Source: UBA3071 sp965369635 (GTDB lineage: Bacteria > Chloroflexota > Anaerolineae > UBA3071). From it: a stretch of 11,844 nt of DNA. The position numbers were made by a program, and so were the translations under genes. Location of the stretch: assembly GCA_965369635.1 (NCBI GenBank), contig CBDURC010000088.1:1-11844 (forward strand). The letters are read 5' to 3'. Below, piece by piece: positions 1 through 8,366 of the stretch. The notes under the pieces were generated by a model that saw only the letters and a list, made by a program, of their open reading frames with translations, did no database searches and was not told where the DNA came from. The first letter of the stretch is position 1. Each line of letters starts with the position of its first letter.

Positions 1-759
1 GAACTGGACGGCAAGGTGGATGCCTTCGGCGTCGGCGGCATGGACCTGGGGTTGCGGGTGTACGACAAGTACTATCCCCTCTACTCCGCTCGCAAGATAG
101 TGCAAGATGTGCAGCAGACACCATTGGTGGATGGCGACGGCGTGCGCGGCATCGTGGAGCGGGGGGTGATGCAGCGGGTGGAGGCAGAAATCGGCGACGA
201 GCTGCATCCCAAGCGGGCCATGATCACCACCGCCGTGGATCGCTTCGACATGGCGCTGTCGTTCCACGATGCTGGCTACGATACGGTCTATTGCGACCTC
301 ATGTTCTCCCTGGGGTTGCCCATTCCCATCAGAACATTGCGCGCGCTGCGCATCGTGGCTGCAACGCTGTTACCTGTCCTGGGGCACCTGCCCTTCAGCA
401 TGATCTATCCCATAGGAGAGAAGCAGGACATCATTGTGCCCAAGTGGGAGCGCTGGTACCGTTGGGCCACGGTCATCGCTGGCGACTTCAACTACATCAG
501 GCGGCACATGCCGGAGCGGCTGGATGGCAAGAGCATCGTCACCAACACCACCACCGCCGAGGATGTGGAGATGCTGCGCCAGCGCGGCGTCAAGTACCTG
601 ATCACCTCCACGCCGCGCCTGGAGGGGCGCAGCTTCGGCACCAACGTCATGGAAGCGCTGCTCGTCGCTCTGGCGGGCAAAGGTCGTCCCCTCAGCCACG
701 AGGAACTGCTAGAGATGATGCAGCAGGTGGACATCAGCCCCACGATCACGCCGCTTTAG
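1..759 (+). CDS. Quinate 5-dehydrogenase-like protein, 5' end outside the window
   Basis: The reading frame is open from the first base (E-L-D-G-K-V-D-A-F-G...) to the TAA at 757-759, so the true start lies upstream and only the last 252 residues or so are visible. Landmarks are an N-terminal DAFGVGGMDL stretch, TTAVDRFDMALSFHDAGYD, DLMFSLGLPIP, YPIGEKQ, AGDFNYIRRHMP, and the C-terminal LEGRSFGTNVMEALLVAL. From memory these match a roughly 300-residue family that automated annotation calls 'quinate 5-dehydrogenase' and that is common in Chloroflexota, Deinococcus-Thermus and clostridia. I know of no experiment behind that name, so the reaction should be treated as unproven. No membrane segment or signal peptide is visible. 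It is the only plus-strand gene and converges on glyQS. The family assignment is fairly good; the function is uncertain. Confidence 0.6.
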   Translation, partial: ELDGKVDAFGVGGMDLGLRVYDKYYPLYSARKIVQDVQQTPLVDGDGVRGIVERGVMQRVEAEIGDELHPKRAMITTAVDRFDMALSFHDAGYDTVYCDLMFSLGLPIPIRTLRALRIVAATLLPVLGHLPFSMIYPIGEKQDIIVPKWERWYRWATVIAGDFNYIRRHMPERLDGKSIVTNTTTAEDVEMLRQRGVKYLITSTPRLEGRSFGTNVMEALLVALAGKGRPLSHEELLEMMQQVDISPTITPL

Positions 760-833
760 AATGGCGGATTAGAGTAGAGCAACGGATTGGAAGTATCCAC
801 TTGCTCTCGCCGGACTGCCAAGTCCTGGGAAAT

Positions 834-862
834 GCGGCGGACGTGGCCGTCCGCCGCGAGCT
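834..862. terminator. Hairpin terminator between convergent genes
   Basis: A perfect 10-bp stem, GCGGCGGACG (834-843) with CGTCCGCCGC (848-857) around the loop TGGC, is followed on the plus strand by GAGCTTTTGTG. It lies 75 bp past the stop of the plus-strand gene and 68 bp past the stop of glyQS on the other strand, so it could end both transcripts. The T run is short (four), which makes it a moderate rather than textbook intrinsic terminator. A smaller GGACT/AGTCC hairpin lies just upstream, near 812-826. Confidence 0.6.
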
Positions 863-870
863 TTTGTGAG

Positions 871-920
871 ACACAGATGAATAGGATTAGTCCGTGTCCA
901 TCCGTGTTTATCCGCGTCCC
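871..920. repeat. 10-bp tandem repeat with imperfect inverted partner
   Basis: Three adjacent 10-mers, TCCGTGTCCA (891-900), TCCGTGTTTA (901-910) and TCCGCGTCCC (911-920), end 4 bp before the glyQS stop codon. The sequence just upstream (871-886, ACACAGATGAATAGGA) is an imperfect reverse complement of 891-907, so the unit could fold as a bulged stem-loop. The ATCCGTGT-type unit resembles intergenic repeats I recall from many environmental bacterial genomes. No coding role is seen. The rest of the 760-924 gap holds only this and the hairpin before it. Confidence 0.7.
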
Positions 921-924
921 ATAA

Positions 925-3930
<3,006 letters not shown>

Positions 3931-3934
3931 GGTT

Positions 3935-4177
3935 TCACAACATCTCGATCAAGCTCTTTTTCGGCTGTCCTGTTGCTCGACTGACAGCCGTAAGGATATC
4001 GCTCAAAGTGCCTTTGGCTATCGTCCGATGATCTGGCACAGTGATGTGGTGTTCCCCTTCAGGCGTGCGCCGTCGCAACTGAATATGGCTTCCACGTTGG
4101 CGGACAACCTCGTAACCCAATTGATCAAGGAGCTTCACCACATCTCGCCCGCTAACCTGCGGCAACTTGGGGGACAC
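3935..4177 (-). CDS. hicA: HicA-family mRNA interferase toxin
   Basis: An 80-residue protein with the HicA (YcfA) double-stranded-RNA-binding-like fold. It has PKLPQVSGRDVVKLLDQLGY at the N terminus, RQRGSHIQLRR with the presumed catalytic His31, then ITVPDH and KGTLSDIL. HicA toxins cleave mRNA and are neutralised by HicB. I chose the GTG at 4175-4177 because GGAGGTG sits a few bases upstream on the coding strand and the family consensus begins at PKLPQVSGRD. A longer in-frame ORF upstream would only read back through hicB. The gene overlaps hicB by 26 bp and ends 4 bp before glyQS, an unusual position for a toxin. All expected key residues are present, so it looks intact. That it is active as a toxin is inferred. 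Confidence 0.88.
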   Translation of the reverse strand: MSPKLPQVSGRDVVKLLDQLGYEVVRQRGSHIQLRRRTPEGEHHITVPDHRTIAKGTLSDILTAVSRATGQPKKSLIEML

Positions 4178-4400
4178 GGGGCACCTCCATCGCAGGAAAC
4201 GGGAGCACAAACTCAGAGAGGACAAGCAGATGCACACGCTCTCCTTGCTCCAAGATAGCTGCAAAGTGTAACTCAGCCGCCTCACGAATGTTGCTCATCA
4301 ACTCATCGAGGGACGCCCCCTGAGTGAACACATCTGCACCAATACCCCGGGCGCACCAGTACTCACCATCGAAATAAGCCTCAAATTTCGTCAGCATCAT
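4152..4400 (-). CDS. hicB: HicB-family antitoxin, short form
   Basis: An 82-residue partner of HicA. The N-terminal region (LTKFEAYFDGEYWCARGIG, then GASLDELMSNIREAAELHFA) fits the partial RNase-H-like fold of short HicB proteins, which bind and block the toxin. There is no room for the C-terminal helix-turn-helix or ribbon-helix-helix found in longer HicB proteins, so autoregulation by DNA binding is not evident. Two consecutive ATG codons occur at 4398-4400 and 4395-4397. GGAGG upstream spaces better with the second, so the real product may be one residue shorter. The start lies within the end of the MazG-like gene (20-bp overlap), and the stop (TAG) lies inside hicA. The antitoxin precedes the toxin, as is usual for overlapping modules. 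Family assignment rests on context plus pattern. Confidence 0.82.
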   Translation of the reverse strand: MMLTKFEAYFDGEYWCARGIGADVFTQGASLDELMSNIREAAELHFAAILEQGERVHLLVLSEFVLPFPAMEVPRVPQVAAG

Positions 4401-4797
4401 GTTCCTCCATTTCTTGCCCCTGCATCTGCGCCAGGTTCTCCGCCTGCTGGGCCAGGTAACGCTCCAGCTCGGCGCTGGCGGCGGCCAAGTCGCCGTAGCG
4501 CTCGTCTGCCTTGGCTTGCCCCGCCTTCAGTGCCTCCTCCACGTCAATGCCGCACTGATAGGCCAGCTTGAACAGGAAGACGAAGAGGTCTGAAAGCTCG
4601 GTCGCCAGATCCGCCCGCACAGCCTCTGGACTCTCCGCGCCTTTGTATCCCTCGAGATGAAGGATGAGCCGCGCCACCTCCCCCATCTCCTCCAGCGCGT
4701 GGATGAGGGTGTGGCTGGGGCTGACGCGGTGCCAGCCCCGCGTGCGATCCCATTCCTCCAGCCAGCGTTGGTATTCGCTAATCTGCACCGGCCACAT
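4381..4797 (-). CDS. MazG-like nucleotide pyrophosphohydrolase
   Basis: A 138-residue all-alpha NTP pyrophosphohydrolase, expected to hydrolyse a nucleoside triphosphate to the monophosphate and pyrophosphate with Mg2+. The metal-binding pattern is clear: EEMGE (residues 36-40) and ELSD (67-70), matching the EExxE(12-28)ExxD signature of the MazG/dUTPase-like superfamily, followed by FKLAYQCGIDVEEALKAGQAKADERYGD. A Glu/Gln/Ala-rich tail (about 104-138) looks like an added helix. The substrate cannot be told from sequence. The start overlaps hepT by 20 bp and the stop overlaps hicB by 20 bp, so it is sandwiched between two toxin-antitoxin modules. Initiation could be at the ATG (4797) or at the GTG three codons in, which is better spaced from an upstream AGGA. 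It is unrelated in sequence detail to the other MazG-like gene at 6508-6882. Confidence 0.88.
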   Translation of the reverse strand: MWPVQISEYQRWLEEWDRTRGWHRVSPSHTLIHALEEMGEVARLILHLEGYKGAESPEAVRADLATELSDLFVFLFKLAYQCGIDVEEALKAGQAKADERYGDLAAASAELERYLAQQAENLAQMQGQEMEEHDADEI

Positions 4798-5239
4798 CCT
4801 GGCTCGATTGCAGGTATCCCTCTCGTTGCAAGAATGCCAGCACGTGGTCTACGAAGGTTTCAAAGTCGTCCGGTCCCAGTTGTAGATTCCTGTACACTTC
4901 TCCCTCGTCAATCTCAAGATACTGGTGAACAAGGATGTTGCGGAAGCCTGCCATAGCACTGATGCGTTGTGCGAAAGCGAAGGGGATGATGCCATGGCGC
5001 CCCAGGTCGAGAATGACGGCCCTGTAATCTGCTGGTGTTCCCATCCCTAGCCCAGCTAGAAGATGAGCGCTCACATCGGTAACGTGTTGTATCGCCACCT
5101 GCAGTCCACGCTGCACCGCCCAGTAAGTGGTGGTGTCGCCAGTCAGTTCATCCTCCGAAAGCACCAGAAAAGTACGCAGTTCGAGCGCATACTCCTGTAG
5201 AGAACGCAAGTGTTTGAGAACCACCTCTGGCTTGATCAT
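4778..5239 (-). CDS. hepT: HepT-family (DUF86/HEPN) RNase toxin
   Basis: A 153-residue helical HEPN-domain protein. The diagnostic RX4HXY motif is complete at residues 100-107 (R-N-I-L-V-H-Q-Y), preceded by QRISAMAGF, as expected for HepT. Characterised members are dimeric RNases that are silenced when the cognate MntA transfers AMP to the motif tyrosine. Here that tyrosine is Tyr107. The ATG at 5237-5239 overlaps the mntA TGA in an ATGA arrangement, with GGAGG about 7 bases upstream, so translation is probably coupled to the antitoxin gene. The 3' end overlaps the following MazG-like gene by 20 bp. The protein appears complete and has no membrane segments. The toxin role is inferred from family and partner. 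Confidence 0.9.
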   Translation of the reverse strand: MIKPEVVLKHLRSLQEYALELRTFLVLSEDELTGDTTTYWAVQRGLQVAIQHVTDVSAHLLAGLGMGTPADYRAVILDLGRHGIIPFAFAQRISAMAGFRNILVHQYLEIDEGEVYRNLQLGPDDFETFVDHVLAFLQREGYLQSSQDVAGAD

Positions 5240-5694
5240 GCCGCCACCTCCGTCAGGGCCTTGGACCGCAACGTGGCGCGCCGGCTAGCTCGCTCCAGGA
5301 GGTATGTCGTGAAGATGTCTCGAAGTGGTTGGGTATCTGCGTACCTGCTTATTGCCAACGCGAGGAAATCCACGTGAGGCAGTGAAGCATCTTGGTAGAC
5401 TACCTTACCATACTTGGCGACCTCATAAGCCAGGAGCGCGGGCGAGCGATTGAGGATTACCACATCTACATCATTACGGTGGAAGGTACTCATCAACTCG
5501 CAGATCAGCTTGGTCTGAATCTCGGTCCACCGCTTGCGGGGCACTTCAGGCAAGAGTAACACGGCGACGTCTATGTCAGACAGAGGCCCTGCCGTGTCTT
5601 GCGCTTGAGAACCGAAGAGATAGGCCAGCACCACGTCGTGACGCTCGAATATCTCTTTGAGTTGCGGCAAGTACTCTTGAATGTCCATGATCAT
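5236..5694 (-). CDS. mntA: MntA-family nucleotidyltransferase antitoxin
   Basis: A 152-residue minimal nucleotidyltransferase of the DNA polymerase beta fold. The active-site signature GSX10DXD is exact at residues 28-42 (G28, S29, Asp40, Asp42), and a third carboxylate lies in NDVDVVIL (Asp77). In studied MntA-HepT pairs this enzyme AMPylates the toxin's RX4HXY tyrosine and so disables it. The C-terminal half (about 85-150) is a helical extension. The start ATG overlaps the recO stop in ATGA (5691-5694), and the stop overlaps the hepT start in the same way. A second ATG two codons on is an alternative start. The Shine-Dalgarno is weak, fitting coupling to recO. Sampled G+C is modestly lower here (about 55% in one 60-base line) than in glyQS (about 63%), weakly hinting at acquisition. 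Confidence 0.9.
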   Translation of the reverse strand: MIMDIQEYLPQLKEIFERHDVVLAYLFGSQAQDTAGPLSDIDVAVLLLPEVPRKRWTEIQTKLICELMSTFHRNDVDVVILNRSPALLAYEVAKYGKVVYQDASLPHVDFLALAISRYADTQPLRDIFTTYLLERASRRATLRSKALTEVAA

Positions 5695-6497
5695 TGTCCC
5701 GAGGATGATAGCAGCCGCCGCACGGTACGCAGGAAGCCCAGCGACTTCAGGCTGCGCTCCAATTGATACACGATGTAGCGTTGCAGCAGTGCTTCCAGTT
5801 GGAAGTGCAACCCCGGACTGAGCCTCAACCGAGAGCAGGTCTCCCAGTCACGCGTCTGCAAGAAGCGTAACACCTTGAGCGCGTTCAATGGCAACGGTTC
5901 AGCCGATGGGCAGTCGTTCCCTGACCGCTCGACCGACCCCTCGCCACAACGAGGACAGAGCACGCCCCCGGCAGCAGGGCTCCAGAAGTTGTCCACCGGC
6001 TCAATGTCCGCCTGGCAACGGACGCACTGGAAGAGCTGTGGGCGGTAGCCGACCAGCGCCAGCAGCCGCAGCTCAAAGAAACGAGCCAGCAGCCGCAGGT
6101 CCCGCGCCTCGCCTAGCCAACCGAGCGCGGCCAGCAACAACTCAAACAGCCGCCGGTTCTCGTCCCCCTCCTGGGTGAAGCGGTCAACAAGTTCCGCCGC
6201 GTAGTAGGCGTAACTGGTGCGCAGCAGATCTTCGCGCAGCGGGCGGAAAGCGTGTATCGTCTCCGCCTGGGTGACGATGCCCCAGGTTCTCGCCTTGGCC
6301 ACCAGGAACTGGCTATGAGTGAACAGTTCCACGTGTCCCGCTTTGCGGCTGGTGATCTTGCGCACACCCTTGGCCAGCAGTTGCTGCTTGCCCATGTCGG
6401 GCGTGAAGACCGTCAGCACGCGGTCGGCCTCCCCCTGGTCTCGCCGCCTGAGGACGATGGCCTCTGTTCGATAGAGCCGCTCTCTTCGCCCGTTCAC
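5691..6497 (-). CDS. recO: DNA repair protein RecO
   Basis: A recombination mediator that, with RecR and RecF, loads RecA onto SSB-coated single-stranded DNA. At 268 residues its length is normal for the family. The N-terminal OB fold (about 1-85) starts RLYRTEAIVLRRRDQGEADR and contains LTVFTPDMGKQQLLAKGVRK. The helical domain follows, then a zinc site with Cys158, Cys161, Cys181 and Cys184 (CVRC...CPRC). Initiation is at a GTG (6495-6497). An AGGG lies directly before it and a GGGAGGG lies farther upstream. It begins 10 bp after the MazG-like gene and overlaps mntA by 4 bp. In Firmicutes recO directly precedes glyQ; here more than 1.5 kb of toxin-antitoxin genes separate them. Confidence 0.95.
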   Translation of the reverse strand: MNGRRERLYRTEAIVLRRRDQGEADRVLTVFTPDMGKQQLLAKGVRKITSRKAGHVELFTHSQFLVAKARTWGIVTQAETIHAFRPLREDLLRTSYAYYAAELVDRFTQEGDENRRLFELLLAALGWLGEARDLRLLARFFELRLLALVGYRPQLFQCVRCQADIEPVDNFWSPAAGGVLCPRCGEGSVERSGNDCPSAEPLPLNALKVLRFLQTRDWETCSRLRLSPGLHFQLEALLQRYIVYQLERSLKSLGFLRTVRRLLSSSGQ

Positions 6498-6507
6498 GCC
6501 CTAACTG

Positions 6508-6882
6508 CTACCCTCCCCGCACTGTGTTGTACTTGTGCGGTCTCTGCCAATTCTTGGCCATCTTTGCCTCGAACAGCGCATCGGCGTCCAGGTCGAGGGC
6601 CGAGAGCAGGTGAAAGATGCGAATGATGGCGTCAATCAACTCCTCCCCCACCGCTTCCAATGGCAAGCCCTTCTTGTAGGCATCTGTGGCCTCGCTGATC
6701 TCAGTGTGGATCAGCGCCAACATCTCCCAGATGCGGCAGTGCTCGGACGAGAACCCCTTGGCCTCGCACATAGCGCGCACCTCGACCACTTTGGCATTCA
6801 GCCCTCCAGCCACTTGTGCGGTCTCCTCAGTCACTGGTCCTCCCTCGACTGCCGGCTCGCCTTTTGTAGACGGTCTGTTCAT
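6508..6882 (-). CDS. MazG-like NTP pyrophosphohydrolase domain protein
   Basis: A 124-residue protein whose second half has the all-alpha NTP pyrophosphohydrolase pattern: IHTEISEATDAY (Glu61, Glu64) and GEELIDAIIRIFHL (Glu81, Asp84), ending FEAKMAKNWQRPHKYNTVRGG. This resembles small, often phage-borne, MazG-like proteins, and the substrate is unknown. The start is ambiguous. The ATG at 6882 gives a Pro/Gly/Glu-rich 16-residue leader and lies only about 5 bases from the predicted transcription start. A GTG at 6834-6832 has a strong GGGAGG upstream and would give 108 residues that keep the whole domain; I slightly favour the GTG. This is the first gene of the recO to glyQS transcription unit and sits where era is found in Firmicutes. 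Confidence 0.8.
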   Translation of the reverse strand: MNRPSTKGEPAVEGGPVTEETAQVAGGLNAKVVEVRAMCEAKGFSSEHCRIWEMLALIHTEISEATDAYKKGLPLEAVGEELIDAIIRIFHLLSALDLDADALFEAKMAKNWQRPHKYNTVRGG

Positions 6883-6893
6883 GAGCCTTGTGC

Positions 6894-6922
6894 ATTATAC
6901 CACCGCCCCTGAGGCTGTGCAA
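6894..6922 (-). promoter_or_regulatory. Sigma-70-type promoter with extended -10
   Basis: On the minus strand a perfect TATAAT (6899-6894) is preceded by TGG, giving an extended -10 (TGnTATAAT). A weak -35 TTGCAC (6922-6917) lies 17 bp upstream. Transcription should start near 6887, just downstream of the cdd terminator and just upstream of the MazG-like gene. It is thus the likely promoter for the recO, toxin-antitoxin and glyQS unit. Confidence 0.65.
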
Positions 6923-6928
6923 ACGATC

Positions 6929-6956
6929 AAAAAGGCCACGCCTTTCGACGTGGCCT
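6929..6956 (-). terminator. Intrinsic terminator after cdd
   Basis: On the minus strand the stem AGGCCACG/CGTGGCCT (8 bp, 6956-6949 with 6940-6933) encloses an 8-base loop and is followed by TTTTT (6933-6929; the last stem base is part of the T run). It begins 24 bp after the cdd stop. This is a good rho-independent terminator closing the cdd transcript. Confidence 0.8.
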
Positions 6957-6980
6957 CTCGCGCTCATCGTTCGCCAGCCC

Positions 6981-7370
6981 TCAGCGGGGCAGGTCTTCGG
7001 GCATGAACGCCTCCGGCAGCAACTCCTCCATGGTGAAGGCCCGGTACTGCCCTTCGGTATCGGCCACGTAGACCGTCATGTTGTAGTTGAACTCGGCCAA
7101 CACCTGGCGGCAGGCGCCGCAGGGGGAACCACCCGCAGAAGTCACCACAGCCAGGGCCTTGAACTCCTGCTCGCCTTCGGACACTGCCTTGAACACTGCC
7201 GCCCGTTCGGCGCAAATGGATAGCCCGTAGGAGACGTTCTCCACGTTGCAGGCGGTGTAGACCCTGCCCGAGCGTCCCAGTAGCGCGGCTCCCACTGCAA
7301 AGCGGGAGTAGGGCGCATAGGCTCGCTGGCGGGCTTCCCGCGCCAGTCTAATCAATTGCTCTGCTGTCAT
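6981..7370 (-). CDS. cdd: Cytidine deaminase
   Basis: Zinc hydrolase of pyrimidine salvage that converts cytidine and deoxycytidine to the uridine forms. Using the ATG at 7368-7370 the protein is 129 residues, the usual size of the small tetrameric class. The hallmark motifs are complete: NVENVSYG (42-49), CAE at 53-55 (zinc ligand Cys53 and catalytic Glu55) and PCGAC at 83-87 (zinc ligands Cys84 and Cys87). YAPYSRFAVGAALL near the N terminus is also typical. I prefer this start over an in-frame ATG at 7379 because AAGGGAG lies about 9 bases before it. It starts 31 bp after the VIT1-like gene and may be the last gene of that transcript, since a terminator follows. Together with recO and glyQS it recalls the Firmicute cdd-era-recO-glyQS neighbourhood. 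Confidence 0.95.
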   Translation of the reverse strand: MTAEQLIRLAREARQRAYAPYSRFAVGAALLGRSGRVYTACNVENVSYGLSICAERAAVFKAVSEGEQEFKALAVVTSAGGSPCGACRQVLAEFNYNMTVYVADTEGQYRAFTMEELLPEAFMPEDLPR

Positions 7371-7401
7371 AACCAGCATCTCCCTTGACGCCAGTCTCAA
7401 C

Positions 7402-7995
7402 CTATCGGCTATTGAGCAGATGGCCCAGCAGGATGGCGACTAACCCCGCGCCGATCATCTTCAAGCCCGAGAGGATGAGGCTATCCTTGGACACCCGCCC
7501 CAGAAAGGCACCCAGGGCGAAAAGGGTAGCCAGGGCCAATCCCAGGGAGAGGTAGTAGCTGGTGGTAATCTCTCCCAGGAGGGTGCCGAAGAAGAAAGGC
7601 GACAGCACCAATAGCGCTGCGGCGAAGGGGGCCAGCCCATCTACCAGGGCCACGATGATCACCGCCGCCCGCGAGGCTCGGCCGATCTTGGTCCCGCTCA
7701 GGTCGCTCAGGGTGTGGTTCTCCAGGATGTCCAGACTTCGCTTGCGCTCAGCAGACTCCGTCAGATAGGCTCCCCACAGCCCGGAAATCCCCATGGCCAT
7801 ACAAGTGGACAGGCCGGTGGAGATAACGATGGCAGGGGAGCGCACGCCTGCGGTGTAGTTGCCCATCAGGACGCCGATGATAGTCAACACGCCGTCGAAG
7901 GCGTTCATGGCGAAGTAGCGTCGCGCGATCTCGCTTATCTCGGCGATGTCGTCATATTCTCGAAGCTGTTGTAGTGCGCGATGCAGGAGTCCCAT
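7402..7995 (-). CDS. VIT1/CCC1-family membrane transporter (TIGR00267-like)
   Basis: A 197-residue inner-membrane protein with about five predicted transmembrane helices (roughly residues 32-50, 54-78, 110-136, 146-166 and 176-194). The first helix carries NAFDGVLTIIGVLMGNYTAG, close to the signature of VIT1/CCC1 iron and manganese transporters. A charged cytoplasmic stretch between helices 2 and 3 (about 79-109, AERKRSLDILENHTLSDLSG) is short compared with the metal-binding domain of plant VIT1. The family suggests Fe2+/Mn2+ export or detoxification; the substrate is inferred. It starts 11 bp after the DUF211 gene and is presumably co-transcribed with it. The Shine-Dalgarno is poor. The short form with an N-terminal amphipathic helix resembles the archaeal TIGR00267 group. 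Confidence 0.8.
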   Translation of the reverse strand: MGLLHRALQQLREYDDIAEISEIARRYFAMNAFDGVLTIIGVLMGNYTAGVRSPAIVISTGLSTCMAMGISGLWGAYLTESAERKRSLDILENHTLSDLSGTKIGRASRAAVIIVALVDGLAPFAAALLVLSPFFFGTLLGEITTSYYLSLGLALATLFALGAFLGRVSKDSLILSGLKMIGAGLVAILLGHLLNSR

Positions 7996-8006
7996 TTACA
8001 AGCCCG

Positions 8007-8303
8007 CTATCTTAGAGCGTCCTGAGGGGTTTCGGCATCCTCGATGATCATCTTGCCTGCTACCACCTCATCAATGGAGTGCACCGTGCCGCCGTTTTCC
8101 TGGATCACGTGCTCCACTATCTCATAGTTGATGTTGTCCCCCTCGATGGTGATCTTGGCGTTCTCCACCCGGAGGTCAATCTCGTAGATGCTGATGTTCA
8201 CTGCCTCGACACCATCAAGATCGCTTAGCTGGCTGGCAAGTTCTATTATGGTAGGCTCGTGGGGTTTCAGAACATCGAGCACCAGCCTTCTGATTTTGCC
8301 CAT
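8007..8303 (-). CDS. DUF211 domain protein
   Basis: A 98-residue protein spanning the whole DUF211 domain: RRLVLDVLKPHEPTIIELA at the start, GVEAVNISIYEID (31-43), AKITIEGDNINYE (49-61) and GGTVHSIDEVVAGKMI near the end. The pattern is that of a compact alpha/beta ACT/ferredoxin-like fold, and acidic residues are plentiful. DUF211 proteins are best known from archaea and have no assigned function that I know of. The ATG at 8301-8303 has AGGTGA about 9 bases upstream. The VIT1-like gene follows 11 bp downstream, so a role as a metal-sensing or regulatory partner of the transporter is an attractive inference only. There is no helix-turn-helix and no membrane segment. Confidence 0.85.
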   Translation of the reverse strand: MGKIRRLVLDVLKPHEPTIIELASQLSDLDGVEAVNISIYEIDLRVENAKITIEGDNINYEIVEHVIQENGGTVHSIDEVVAGKMIIEDAETPQDALR

Positions 8304-8366
8304 GGTTTACTTCACCTCTCTCCTTTTTTCAGTTTGTGTTCCTTGGGATCTAGCGCAACCTATTCC

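Noticed and set aside
291..869. 192-codon plus-strand frame overlapping the first gene
   Set aside because: It is out of frame with the recognisable dehydrogenase-like protein and rich in His/Ala/Gly. It runs into the terminator hairpin.
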